This document shows positions 42,250-53,400 of a stretch of DNA of 64,000 bases, piece by piece. The translations under genes and the position numbers were made by a program. Location of the stretch: assembly GCA_023362775.1 (NCBI GenBank), contig JALMGJ010000011.1:26025501-26089500 (forward strand), written 5' to 3'. The notes under the pieces are model-generated. The model saw only the letters and a program-made list of their open reading frames with translations. It searched no databases and was not told where the DNA came from. Source of the DNA: Charina bottae. Taxonomy: Eukaryota; Chordata; Lepidosauria; Squamata; Charinaidae. Every line of letters begins with the position of its first letter. The stretch's first letter is position 1.

Positions 42250-43575
42250 TCTAGCATTTTTTTCCCTTTTTTAATATTGAGGCTTCTTTAATACTTAATC
42301 CTCTTATAACTGCCTTCATTGAATCCCATAATATTCCTTGCTCACACTACAGATTTAGCATAAAAATTAAAAAAATATTTAGCCCAGGAATATCACCATT
42401 TACTAGAGTTGTAGATTTAGAAAAATTCCCAGAGAACCTTAAGGCAGGACTCACAAAAGATATGGAACAAGCTGGAGTACTAAGATTAAAAGATTGGATA
42501 AGTAAAATTTCTAGGAGAGAAGATATAAAGGAAATATTCAAACAGAGTAAAATATCCTGGTATAATGTATTACAATTGGAGTCATGGACTAAGAATTGGA
42601 TAAAACAACATTTGATATGTAGACAATTAACAAAATTTGAAGAATTAATAATACAGTTAAAGCAGAATGATACAGACAAAGTAACAAAAGGATTAATAAG
42701 TAAAATTTATAAAATAATGATAGAATGTAATTTAGTACAATATGGAACGAAAAATAGCTGGGAGAGGGATTTAGGAATTAATATTACAGAAGAGGAATGG
42801 TTAAAAATTTGGAAGCAAAGAATTATGAAAAATATGTCTGTGAGAATTAAAGAGAATTGTTATAAAATAATTTGGAAATGGTACACGACTCCAATATGTT
42901 GAGCTATTATAATAGAAATAATTTTAAAAATTGTTGGAGGTGTAAAAAAGAAATCGGGACTTACTTACATCTATGGTGGGAATGTGAAAAAATAAAAAAA
43001 AATTGGGAAAAAGGTTTTGTTGAGATCAATTAATTTGAAAAAGTCCAAAAATAGCACTATTAAATTTCGGAGATATGAAATTAAAGTGGCAAAAGAAAGA
43101 ATTGATAATAATTTTTGTTACTGCCTTAAGATTAATAATAGCTAAAAAATGGAAAGAGGATTACGAATATGAAATTGAGGACTGGTTTAAAGAGGTGTGG
43201 AACATTGCAATAAATGATAAATTGACATGTGAATTAAAATATAAAAAGGGTTTGATGAAAAGAAATGATTTTGAGGTAATATGGGGTGAATTTTTAGAAT
43301 ATGTATTTGTTAAAGGGAAAGGAATAAAACCAAATCAATACATATTATCATTTTGGAGAAGAGGGCTGTATAAGAATTATTAATATTAAAATTGTAAGAC
43401 AATAAAAAGTAATGAGATAAGGAAGAATACATGTCCCACGGGTGATGGGTACACGTAGAGGTTAAATTTATAAAAGTATATGATTGTTTAATTGACCTAT
43501 TGTATGTTGTGTGTTAAAATTGGTTGTGTCTGTTTTGTATACTTATTTTTCTTAATAAAAAAAATTAAATAAAAA
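42250..43575 (+). mobile_element. L1 ORF2 C-terminal part and 3' end, with inverted 5' piece
   Basis: From about 42345 plus-strand frames encode the C-terminal part of a squamate L1 ORF2 (DWISKISRREDIKEIFKQSK, CYKIIWKWYTTP, then a CWRCKKEIGTYLHLWWECEK-type cysteine/histidine motif after a frameshift). The 3' end is cttaataaaaaaaattaaat. At 42258-42335 a short ORF2 piece (LWDSMKAVIRGLSIKEAS) is on the minus strand, as expected from a twin-primed 5' inversion. Confidence 0.75.
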
Positions 43576-43907
43576 AAAGAATGTTATGATTCTCATAGAT
43601 GAAGTGAGGAGAAAGCAATTTCACTTGGGTCTCATCCCATTCCCCTGCAGTATTAGAACTGGATCAAGGGAAAATAACCAGCAGGTTATTCTGAATAAAT
43701 CTAAACCTCCTTTGCCAATCAAAGGACAATTATTAGTCCCATGTATGGTATATGGGCTAAACATTTTCAGTCTTATCATTGTAAGGTGAAGGATTATAGA
43801 ATGAAGCTGCAGAACAATGTTGAACACACATGGAAAAGCCCTTCAAAGTTTTGCAAATCACTTATCCTAACATAATCATTGTGCTTTTTTCTCCCATTAA
43901 TAATTAG

Positions 43908-44034
43908 GTCCTGCCCCTTTCAGTATGCAGTGAGAGTTGCTATCCTGGTACCAGCAAGAAAGTAAAGGAGGGGAAATTGTTTTGTTGCTATGATTGCATC
44001 CCGTGTCCTGAAGGGAAGATTTCAGAGCAGCAGG
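43908..44034 (+). CDS. V2R-1 exon 5 (cysteine-rich domain)
   Basis: 127 nt after taattag: [38 protein letters not shown]|gtaaaa. The cysteine spacing is that of the class C linker domain. Phase 1 at the 3' end. Confidence 0.95.
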
Positions 44035-44083
44035 GTAAAAAATATGTTGTATCTATTGATCAGATAATTTTATTGTAAACAAG

Positions 44084-44420
44084 GTAAAGGTAAAGGTTCC
44101 CCCTGCACATTTGTGCAGTTATGTCCGACTCTAGGGGCCGGTGCTCATCTCCGTTTGTTAGCCGAAGAGCCAGCGTTGTCCGAAGACGCTTCCACGGTCA
44201 TGTGGCCGGCATGATGCACGCGGAACGCTGTTACCTACCCACCAAAGTGGTACCTATTCATCTACTTGCATTTGCATGCTTTCGAATTGCTAGGTTGGCA
44301 AGAGCTGGGTCTAGTGCGGAAGCTCACTCCGCACACAGGGCTAGGGATTCGAACCTCCGAACTTGCGATCTTCCGATCGACAAGCCTGGCATCTTACCCG
44401 CTGAGCCACCACGCCCCTAC
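44084..44420 (-). mobile_element. Sauria-type tRNA SINE
   Basis: Full-length, with a perfect 12-bp duplication, attgtaaacaag, at 44072-44083 and 44421-44432. It starts 50 bp after the exon 5 donor. Confidence 0.92.
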
Positions 44421-44702
44421 ATTGTAAACAAGACAATGTGGGAAAATATGATAAAGAAGAATAATATTTTTATATGGGAAATTATTTGCCAATGGTGTTT
44501 GTATACAGCTAATACATTTTTGGAACTTTCAAATTGGAGATGGCTTATAACTTTGGGCATTTTTGGCAAACTGGCTAAGAGTTTTCTTTAAAGGGGAAAA
44601 AAAGTTGCAGTAAAACCAACATGCCACAGTTTTCTTGGTTCTTGGTCATCCATCAGTGCCATCCTAGTTACAGTAGGTGTAAATCTCTGCAGGCAGAAGT
44701 TT

Positions 44703-44945
44703 TACATATTTATTTAATTTTTATCCTGCCTTTATTGTTTTTATAAATAACTCAAGGCGGCGAACATACCAAATACTCCTTCCTCCTCCTATTTTCCGCA
44801 CAACAACCCTGTGAGGCGAGTTGGGCTGAGAGAGAGTGACTGGCCCAAGGTCACCCAGCCAACTTTCATGCCTAAGGCGGGATTAGAACTCACAGCCTCC
44901 TGGTTTCTAGCCCAGAACCTTAACCTCTAGACCAAACTGGCTCTC
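44703..44945 (-). mobile_element. tRNA-CORE-SINE with L2-like tail
   Basis: Monomeric form: tail (ttatcctgcctttattgttt), core (gtgactggcccaaggtcacc) and head ending accaaactggctctc. V2R-1 intron 5. Confidence 0.85.
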
Positions 44946-45117
44946 ATGATTGCATATCATGGTTCTCCACTTTCCATGCCCCTCCATCCTCCTTTACCAT
45001 TTTAAGGGCTCCACCATGAAGAAACAATAAGTCAGTCCTTCAAAAGAGGTCTTGGTTTCATTGGAATCATGGAAGTGTAATACCATGGGCGAAAAGCTGG
45101 AGAGAAGGACTGTTGGA

Positions 45118-45156
45118 GAGGAGGAGGAGGAGGAGGAGCAGGAGGAGGAGGAGAGC
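45118..45156. repeat. (GGA)n microsatellite
   Basis: An imperfect gag/gga run, purine-only on the plus strand. Confidence 0.85.
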
Positions 45157-45294
45157 TAAGTACCAAGAAGATGCCAGATGTTGGCAGTGAGGGAGAACAT
45201 TAGCAGCTGTGGAGCAGAATTGGTAGTATAAGACTCCAGAAGACATTTGGTTACACACTCACAGAGCAAAACCCGAAGAACTATTGTACAGAGG

Positions 45295-45480
45295 GCAACA
45301 GGAAAGAAGGCTGGAGTGCTGATGGCCAATTAAGGAAATCCAGAATACTGGTGAGAGTGTTAAAAGACATCCAGACCTTTGATAACTGCACAGGAAGGCC
45401 CAGAATGCTGGCAACTGTGTATAGATACCCAGAGCCCTGCAGACATCCCACAGAAGCACAGAAACTGGCAGCAACTGGAG
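45295..45480. repeat. imperfect tandem repeat, period about 59 bp
   Basis: Units begin around 'ccagaatactgg' (45339), 'cccagaatgctggc' (45398) and 'cagaaactggcagcaactgg' (45457), with looser matches between them. About three decayed copies. The open frames here follow from this composition. Confidence 0.4.
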
Positions 45481-45599
45481 AAGGGCATAAAGGTTTAATA
45501 CACGTCAGAGCAGCAGTCCAAGCAGCAGCAAAGACCCCTCTTTGTGAACCCCCAACATTACACCCAAACATCGGGTGCAGGCGGCAGGTCAAAATCCTA

Positions 45600-45835
45600 C
45601 AATTTATTATTTATTTATTTATTATTTCAATTTATTCCCCGCCCATCTCCCCTGCAAGGGACTCTGGGCGGGTCACAACAATTGAAAGTTTAAAAACCAT
45701 AAAAATATCCTCCAAAAATACAATAATAAATAATACTATACAGTAATAAATTATCCAAATCCAAGATGGATTGGAGACCGTGGTGTAGATTGTATTCCTA
45801 CGGGGCCAGCCAACCCCAGGAGGCACAATGCCACT
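45600..45835 (-). mobile_element. CR1/L2-group LINE 3' end
   Basis: The tail ttccccgcccatctcccctg, then gggactctgggcgggtcaca corresponds to the 3' end at 32951. The body decays by about 45835. Confidence 0.65.
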
Positions 45836-46416
45836 CCTGAGAGCAGCAAGACTCTACTTGCAAGTGACCAAAGTCACTTGTGGTCAGAGTCAACTGGAGA
45901 GGGCAGGAGTATAACAGTGTGAACTTAAGAAAAAGTAGACAAGATTTAGCTAAGGTGAATTCAGTGTAAGATGTAAATATTGGATAAAATAGTATAAGAT
46001 AGAAGGTGTCTTAAACTATAAGACAGGAAATAGAGCTAAAGACAAAATTAGGCATAGGTAGTGAGTAAAATAAAAGATAGACAAGGCAAAAACTAAAGAA
46101 TGCAAAAGAGGCTGAAGAAAATTGTTTGGAGCTTCCTATTTTTGTCAACAATCTTATTCTGGTAAAGTTTTTGTAATCATGTCTCATCTCCTGCCTGTGT
46201 CTATTGCCATCCTCAAACCAAAACTACAGTGGTATTACTGAGATTAGTATTACAAACTTATTTATTTATTTATTTATTTGCAGTATTTCCTACCAAATCT
46301 CAGCTAAATGTTACCTGAGGAATTTACATAATAATATGATCCAATAATTAAAACATTTTTTCACTACAATATTATGTTCATATTATTTTTATTTTTCATT
46401 ATTTGTAGTACATTGC

Positions 46417-46462
46417 ATCTATCCATCCATCCATCCATCCATCCATCCATCCATCCATCCAT
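46417..46462. repeat. (ATCC)n microsatellite
   Basis: Eleven tetranucleotide units; the same motif as at 15257. Confidence 0.95.
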
Positions 46463-46595
46463 CATCTGTCTTTTAAACAAATAGAAGACTTTTGCCTTTT
46501 AGTAATGTACAATATATTTTTTACATAATCTGCTTTCTTGTTTGAAGGGAAATTTCTGAAATCCTTAAGCTTTTTGAAAATACATACAGATACCG

Positions 46596-46853
46596 ATTGC
46601 CTCATTTATTTTATTTATTTTCTATCCCGCCTTTATTATTTTTATAAATAACTCAAGGCAGCTAACATACCAAATACTCCTTCCTCCTCCTATTTTCCCC
46701 ACAACAACAACCCTGTGAGGTGAGTTGGGCTGAGAGAGAGTGACTGGCCCAAGGTCACCCAGCTGGCTTTCATGCCTAAGGTGGGACTAGAACTCACAGA
46801 CTCCTGGTTTCTAGCCCGTTGCCTTAACCACTAGACCAAACTGGCTCTCATGA
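46596..46853 (-). mobile_element. tRNA-CORE-SINE with L2-like tail
   Basis: Monomeric, near full length, ending at the head accaaactggctctc. It ends about 300 bp before V2R-1 exon 6. Confidence 0.85.
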
Positions 46854-46864
46854 TTACATAGCAA

Positions 46865-47049
46865 CTGTTTGCAGTTATGACGGTGATGAAAAAGTACCTT
46901 TGCGACCAATCCTTGCATTTTTGACCTTCGCAGGTCTGTAAAGCAAAGGAAAGCTGAAGTAAAATCATAAGCAGAGTCACGGTTTCACTTAGTGCTTAAT
47001 GACCAAGTTGCTGGTCCCAATTATGGTTGCTAAATGAGGACTACCTGTA
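46865..47049. mobile_element. Tc1/mariner-like MITE, right part
   Basis: Matches the right half of the element at 23305, ending gaggactacctg. The left terminal repeat is missing. Confidence 0.65.
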
Positions 47050-47158
47050 ATACATAAAACTTTATCATAATACATTTAAGTAACAGAAATAATTAATGGA
47101 TATTTAAAAAATAGTGGCCTATGTATAAGAGATTAAGCTGACATATTTTGTTTTTCAG

Positions 47159-48056
47159 ATATGAATGACTGCCATAAATGTACAGAAATAACATATCCAA
47201 GCAAGAGCCAGCATTTCTGTATTCCCAAGATTATAAGCTACTTATCTTATGAAGAATATTTGGGGATCAGTTTAGCTTTCCTTGCTCTTTCTTTTCTTTG
47301 ATGACATCTCTGGTGCTTGGAACATTTATGAAACATCACAACACTCCCATTGTCAAGGCCAATAATAGGAATCTCACCTACTGTCTCCTCTTCTCGCTCC
47401 TGCTATGTTTTCTTAGTGCATTGCTATTCATTGGTCATCCACAGAAAGTGACATGTTTTCTTCGACAAGCCACTTTTGGCATCATCTTCTCAGTGGCCAT
47501 TTCTTGTGTGTTGGCCAAGACTATAACAGTGATTTTAGCTTTCATGGCTGCTCAGCCTGGATCTAGGATGAGAAAGTGGGTGGGGAAAGGCCTGGCCAAC
47601 TCCATTGTTTTTTCTTGCTCCTTTATTCAAGCAGGTATCAGTATGGTGTGGCTGGCAACCTCTCCCCCTTTCCCAGATGTTGACTTTCACTCCATGCCTG
47701 AAGAAATTGTACTGGAATGTAATGAGGGCTCTGTGACTATGTTTTATTGTATCCTGGGCTACCTTGGATTCCTGGCCACCATTAGCTTCACTGTGGCCTT
47801 TTTTGCCAGGAAGTTACCAGATAGTTTCAATGAAGCCAAGTTCATCACTTTCAGCATGTTAGTCTTTTGCAGTGTTTGGTTGTCTTTTGTTCCAACTTAT
47901 CTGAGTTCCAAAGGAAAATATATGGCAGCTGTGGAGATCTTCTCCATCTTAGCCTCCAGCATTGGACTGCTAGGTTGTATCCTTTTCCCCAAATGTTTCA
48001 TTTTAATATTGAGGCCTGAACAGAATACTAGGAAATATGTAATTAGAAAGAAGTGA
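47159..48056 (+). pseudogene. V2R-1 exon 6 (seven-membrane region) with frameshift
   Basis: After tttttcag: CHKC, YPSKSQHFCIPK and [17 protein letters not shown], then TGA at 47299-47301. Past the missing base the frame runs to the stop at 48054 through [39 protein letters not shown]-type TM5 and [12 protein letters not shown]. No other lesion is visible. Confidence 0.93.
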
Positions 48057-48250
48057 CAATGAGAAGAAAAAACACATTTTTAAAGTATTTCTTGTATATT
48101 CACTTGCTGTAACAATATTGTTTCATTTTCCTTTTAACCACATTCCTCAAAGCACACTATTAAATTTTATTTTGCCCCATCAATCCAGAATGAGCATCTG
48201 AAAAACAACAATATTGTTCACCAAGTGAAGTTGGTTATTTTCCCTATAAA

Positions 48251-48256
48251 AATAAA
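48251..48256 (+). promoter_or_regulatory. polyadenylation signal of V2R-1
   Basis: AATAAA about 195 bp after the V2R-1 stop codon. Confidence 0.5.
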
Positions 48257-49001
48257 GTTTGGGACCAACTCTATCTTTTGTCTGGTATAACTTTTTAGAA
48301 CCTCTCATGGACAGATTCAAATGATAGTTATGAGAACTAAGTTTCTACTAGAAGAAACACTTGGACAACCTTGTTCTGTTTATAAATGAAGCCTAGCTGT
48401 ATGATTTAATACATTCATTTTTTCTGCATCTTTTTTCATTGTGAATGGTTATAGACAGTCATTCTAAAAACGCTCTAAGCAATGCAAGTGTGAACAATAG
48501 CCATGCAAAATACAAAATGCAGTAGCGAACATAATAAATAACCATATATATTATAAACATTAGAACATTCAACATACTAACAATTATCCAGGTTCCACAC
48601 CAAGAGTAAGCAGCCACTGAAGGTCTTCTGGAACCACCAGGCTTTTGTGAGCCTTCGGTTCCTTGTGAATAAGAGTAACACTTTCACTGGGAGACAAGAT
48701 ATTCCAAAGAAATAGAGCTGCCTCCTTCCATGAGCCTCCTGTCACACCTCATGATAAGTGGGGATCTTCAGCAGGCATTTTCTCCTGGGTCAGATGGGGA
48801 GGGGAGAATATTTCTGGGAAAGGTGGTTTCACAAATATCCAACCATTGTATCATATCAGACTTCTACAGAGTCCATAATCATTTGAGGCAGTTTAAAAAT
48901 TGCATAAACAAACAAACAAAAAAACAAAGCTGTCATAGCAGTGGTGATCCATAGCAGTAATGAGACTCCGCTGTAAGCATATGGGCCATAACATTTTGCA
49001 C

Positions 49002-49003
<2 letters not shown>

Positions 49004-49045
<42 letters not shown>

Positions 49046-49119
49046 CTCCGTCCGTCCGTCCGTCCATCCATCCACCCTCCATCTGCCTGCCTGCCTGCCT
49101 GCCTCTCTCTCTCTCTCTC
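49004..49119. repeat. compound microsatellite (CA, CCGT, CCAT, CCTG, CT)
   Basis: (CA)n at 49004-49041, (CCGT)n grading to (CCAT)n at 49048-49073, (CCTG)n at 49085-49105, then (CT)n to 49119. Confidence 0.95.
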
Positions 49120-49508
49120 ATCTTTAATTCTCATAAAAGTAAAGCAGCAGGGCAACTGTAGGCAGATTATATCCAAGGCAGGAAGTCACCTGTAGGTAGA
49201 AGTCACATCTGTCAATATCATATACTCAAGCAGTCTAGCTATATGATTTAATACATTTACTGTTTTTTTAGTGTGAGAGTTCTGCATTTCTTTTTTTCCC
49301 CTGAGATGGGAAGTGAGGGGAAAGTGAGCCCACATTACCACATTGTCTATGTTGTCTATTCAATAATCCATATTTATATTTTCAGTTAAAGGGCAGGCTA
49401 AAAATGCCTCTGGCAAATAAATAAAAGTAGCCTTGATAAAATAGTGCTTCAAGATTTCTTGGTATTTGGCTAAAAGCCAGCTAATTGAATCTGCAAGATG
49501 GAGATTTA

Positions 49509-49509
49509 T

Positions 49510-49576
<67 letters not shown>
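49509..49576. repeat. (TTTC)n microsatellite
   Basis: Seventeen near-perfect tetranucleotide units, polypyrimidine on the plus strand. Confidence 0.95.
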
Positions 49577-49578
<2 letters not shown>

Positions 49579-50130
49579 ATTTAATAAATTGTTCCAGGCA
49601 GATAATTTTGTGGTCCTAAAGAAGTGAAGGATTCTCTCCTCTTGTTGAGAAATAACAAAATGCAAGCTTGCAATTTGTGGGACAAATAAAATGATGTCAC
49701 AAGTTTATTTTCTTTGCACAGAATCTGTTTCTGTGTCTATCATACATTACAGGCCAGACACACAGATTTGCTTTCTAGTATCAGACCATATTTCTGATAC
49801 TTCTTGCTTCCCAACCCAAATTCCCCTTCTTCTTGAAAATGCTGAGGTTAAACATTTCAATTAGATATGATAAACAAGCTTCCTTCTGCAATCCTATAGG
49901 GAATCTACCATTTTAATGGATAATTATGACTTTTCTTATTTATTCTCAAATGGCTATAATAAATTGTGCTGCTTGTAAAAAAACAGGGGTGAGCAATTTC
50001 CATAGCTAAATTAATAACATGGCTTGTGAATATATATAAAATCTCCTTCGTATTCATCATTGTAGCCAAAAATGATAAGCAGATCCACCATTGATCATGA
50101 ACTCCTCATATTTTAGAATAAGTGAAAGAA

Positions 50131-50438
50131 ATGAATATTAAATTCATGAAGTGTTGTCATCTTAGATACTTTAATGTTACAGAGAGGAATTTACTTCTAG
50201 TCAGAAAAGTGATATTTAGAATTGTGATATTAGTTTTCTTTCTGTCAATACTGTTCCCTCACATGACATGCAAGGATCATTTTATTCAATGCAGATTTTG
50301 TCAGCCCCAGCCTCCGCCTCACAAATATCATCTACCTGGAGATTTCATCATTGGCAGCATTGTTTCTCAGATATTTATTGTCTCTCCATCTGTTTCCTTC
50401 ACAGAAGAACCCCTGCCTGCATTGTTCAGTGAGCTTAA
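50131..50438 (+). CDS. V2R-2 exon 1
   Basis: From ATG 50131 it encodes about 30 extra N-terminal residues (MNIKFMKCCHLRYFNVTERN), then the hydrophobic IVILVFFLSILFPHMTC, GDFIIGSIVSQIFIV and FTEEPLPALFSEL before gtaagg. The last part is canonical V2R; the N-terminal extension is not. Confidence 0.8.
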
Positions 50439-53400
50439 GTAAGGTGTTCAAAAGTGTCGCACTTCTTATTCTTGCTATTCACAGTGGAACAGTTTTTGTT
50501 TGCTCTGATTTCCTGTTATTTCTGCTGTTGATTCCTATGTCTTATCAGGAGGAAGAATGGTTAGTTTATTAGTCTGGATAAATATGCATTTGTATGTGTG
50601 TTAAATAGAATCTTCTGGTGGTTTTGAATGAAGTTCAAAATCTGATTTAGTACATCCTCATGTAAAACAATGTCCTTACTAAAATTTAAAGGACTATTCT
50701 GCTCCGAAGATCTGTATGACTATTTGTTTGGTTCTCTTGATCTTTTCTAATATTTGTATAGTCTCAGCTTGCCTCAAGAAATGAGAATCTGAAATATTAA
50801 AATGAAGAATGATAAAGACCCTGTCTTAAGCAATGATGATGGTTTTATGAAGTGTCAACTGTTCTTATGATACTGAATGCAACTCTTCTTTTAGCATACT
50901 GACAAACAATTACCAGCACATCCTGGCGGTGGCATTTGCAGTAAAGGAGATCAATGAAAGCCCTCATCTCTTACCCAACGTCACCTTGGGTTTCCGTATT
51001 TATGACAGCTATTTAAACGCAAAATGGACTTACCATTCTACAATGCTACTTATATACACACTAGGGAGATTTGTCCCTAATTATATATGTGATATTCAAT
51101 ATAAGGTCACTGCAGTAATTGGGGGGCTGGACTCTCAAATTTCCCTTGATGTGGCCACCATCCTGAGTCTCTACAAGATTCCACAGGTAGTACACATGCA
51201 AGAGAAATAGAAATGTTCTGTTTTGTTCATTCTGCCATTGTCTGTTAAGGTACAATTTTGTAGTTTAGAGACAGAAATGTGTGTATGACATTTACAGTAT
51301 TTACAACTATAATTCTTCCTAAAGACCCCAGAAAAGCTGTCCCATCTTTCTCTTTTTTAAAAAATACATCCAACATAAATTGTTTAAATGGTAAGGAACT
51401 GATGAAAGTAAGTATTTCTCAAGCTAAATATGTAGTTTCTAATTAATTTACGGTTCTGGTAATGGTAAACCTATAAGATGCAGAAAGATAAATTGGAAGG
51501 ATAATATATTCAATTTACGATAAAAATGGTCATGCTAAGTTTTTCTGTTTAGGAAATCAGGTATACTTTTTTTTCCAGGATATATAAATCCCAGTTTTTA
51601 GAGGTTTTGTTTTTGTTTTTCCTGTTTATGAAAGTCAGGAACTTGTGCAATTGAAAAATGTTAGGTATAATTAATACAAATTCTTAAAATCTTCAATAAT
51701 AGCCATTGCCCTCTGAGAAACAGGCTCTGTCAGAGAATAATAAAACATAGGGCTTGGAAAAGAATTGCTGACATAATGCAATATGCAGTCTTTTGAACTT
51801 AAGCTAGACATGTATGGTGTTTCAAAATGCTCCACCAATCTGGGGACAGAGAAATTGGGTAGATAAGTTCTCCAAATTTCTCCAAAAGAAGGAGAAATTC
51901 TCCAAAATTTTTTCAACAGCAGTGCTCCTCCTTAATGGAAAGAGTTTCTGCATTATACATGTCCTTATAATTTAGGGGAAACAATTGGAAATATGTTTAT
52001 ATAAGGAATCCAAGACATTCTCACACACATGTAGATTCCTTGACTACTCATAAATACCACATTTCACTCGTGAGAATTTCACTGAGATTCTCTTCTCCCT
52101 TGAAGGAATTTCTGAAGCAAATTATCTTTCATCAAATTTGATAAAATCTGAAAGAAAAATATGGCAGGATAATTTCTCTCTTCAAATGTCTTTGGAACAC
52201 TTGAAACTATTACATTGATATTGATATTGATTGTCTCTTCCTTTTCTTTTTATATATGACTTTAGCTCACATATGGCATTCTTCCAGTGACAAGTAACAA
52301 AGCTCCAGGCCTTTTCTTCTACCAGATGGCCCCCAAAGAAGCACTTCAATACACAGGTATCCTCTCATTAGTTCTGCATTTCCGATGGACATGGATTGGG
52401 CTTATTGCTGTGGATGATTACAATGGAGAAACATTTCTTCAAACAGTGCTTCCATTGTTTTCAAAGCACTCTGTGTGCTTTGCCTTTATTGAAAGAATTT
52501 CATTGATACGTGAAGTCAATGTACACTTAGTGCACCAAATAATAAATATATATTATTATATGATGAGGAGCAAAGCCACTGTTGTGGTGTTATATGGAGA
52601 ATCTTACACTGTAGCATATTTGCGATGGCTGCCATATCTAGAACTAGAAGAACACAAGACAAGAATGCCAAAAGGTAAAGTATGGATCATGGTTGCACAG
52701 ATGGAAATTGTTTCTTTTGAGTATCAGAGAACTTGGAATACAGACATACTCCATGGTGCTCTGTCCTTCACAATTCGCTCCAGTGAGTTACCAGAATTTA
52801 AGCCATTTGTTGAGAATATAAATCCTTCCAACACAAAAGAAGATGGTTTTATAAGGGATTTTTGGGAACATTCCTTCATGTGTTCACTTCCTGATACAAC
52901 TGTGGATGAGGTACAGAAGAACATTTGCAATGGAGAGAAGATAGAGACCCTTCCTGGGACTTCGTTTGAGATGAAAATGACTGGCCACAGCTATAGCATC
53001 TACAATGCTGTCTATGCTGTGGCTCATGCATTACATGCTGTAACTTCATATAGACTTAAAGACAGAATAATGGTGGATAGAAGAGGACCAAAGTCTCAGA
53101 TTACATTATTATGGCAGGTAATTAATTAAACCAGCTTCCCCCAACATAATACCTTCCAGAAATATTCAGTTATGACACTCATAATTTCCAGTCAGCATGA
53201 AAAGACTACCTGGATTCTAGGAGTTTCAGGTGAAACATATTTCAAGGGTATTGGTTTAGAGGAAACCAGATTAATCTGTCTCATTCTATCTCCTGTCTTC
53301 CCAGTTGGGTTGGTCCTTTCGTCATTTTTTTTCTCCTCTCAATCTGAGACTTCATGTTGCTGAATATTTATTTCATTCTCAGGAAGGGTCTGGCCAGGGA

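Larger units (their letters stand above)
29347..48056 (+). pseudogene. vomeronasal type-2 receptor (V2R-1), frameshifted in exon 6
   Basis: Class C GPCR of vomeronasal sensory neurons that binds peptide/protein cues through an extracellular Venus-flytrap domain. Exons 29347-29555, 31875-32166, 38475-39329, 40168-40392, 43908-44034 and 47159-48056 have GT-AG borders and phases 2,0,0,0,1, the standard V2R layout. Together they total 2606 nt, one short of a whole number of codons. Order: signal peptide, flytrap (exons 1-4), cysteine-rich linker (exon 5 and start of exon 6), seven membrane segments (exon 6), terminating in KYVIRKK. The one missing base is in the gctctttcttttc run at about 47285-47297, where V2R-2 has an extra T. 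The result is a TGA at 47299-47301, before TM1. Everything downstream is open in the shifted frame, so the lesion is single and recent, or a sequencing/assembly error. Confidence 0.92.
48257..50130. other. V2R-1/V2R-2 intergenic spacer
   Basis: Only about 1.9 kb between the two receptor genes. It holds a microsatellite cluster (49004-49119), a TTTC tract and no recognisable transposon. The V2R-2 promoter must lie here. Confidence 0.5.

Noticed and set aside
45281..45746. Open frames of 103 and 131 codons
   Set aside because: Explained by the imperfect tandem repeat and the L2 tail; no protein family recognised.
48856..49176. Open frames with Cys-Val runs
   Set aside because: Translations of the CA/CCGT/CCTG microsatellites.
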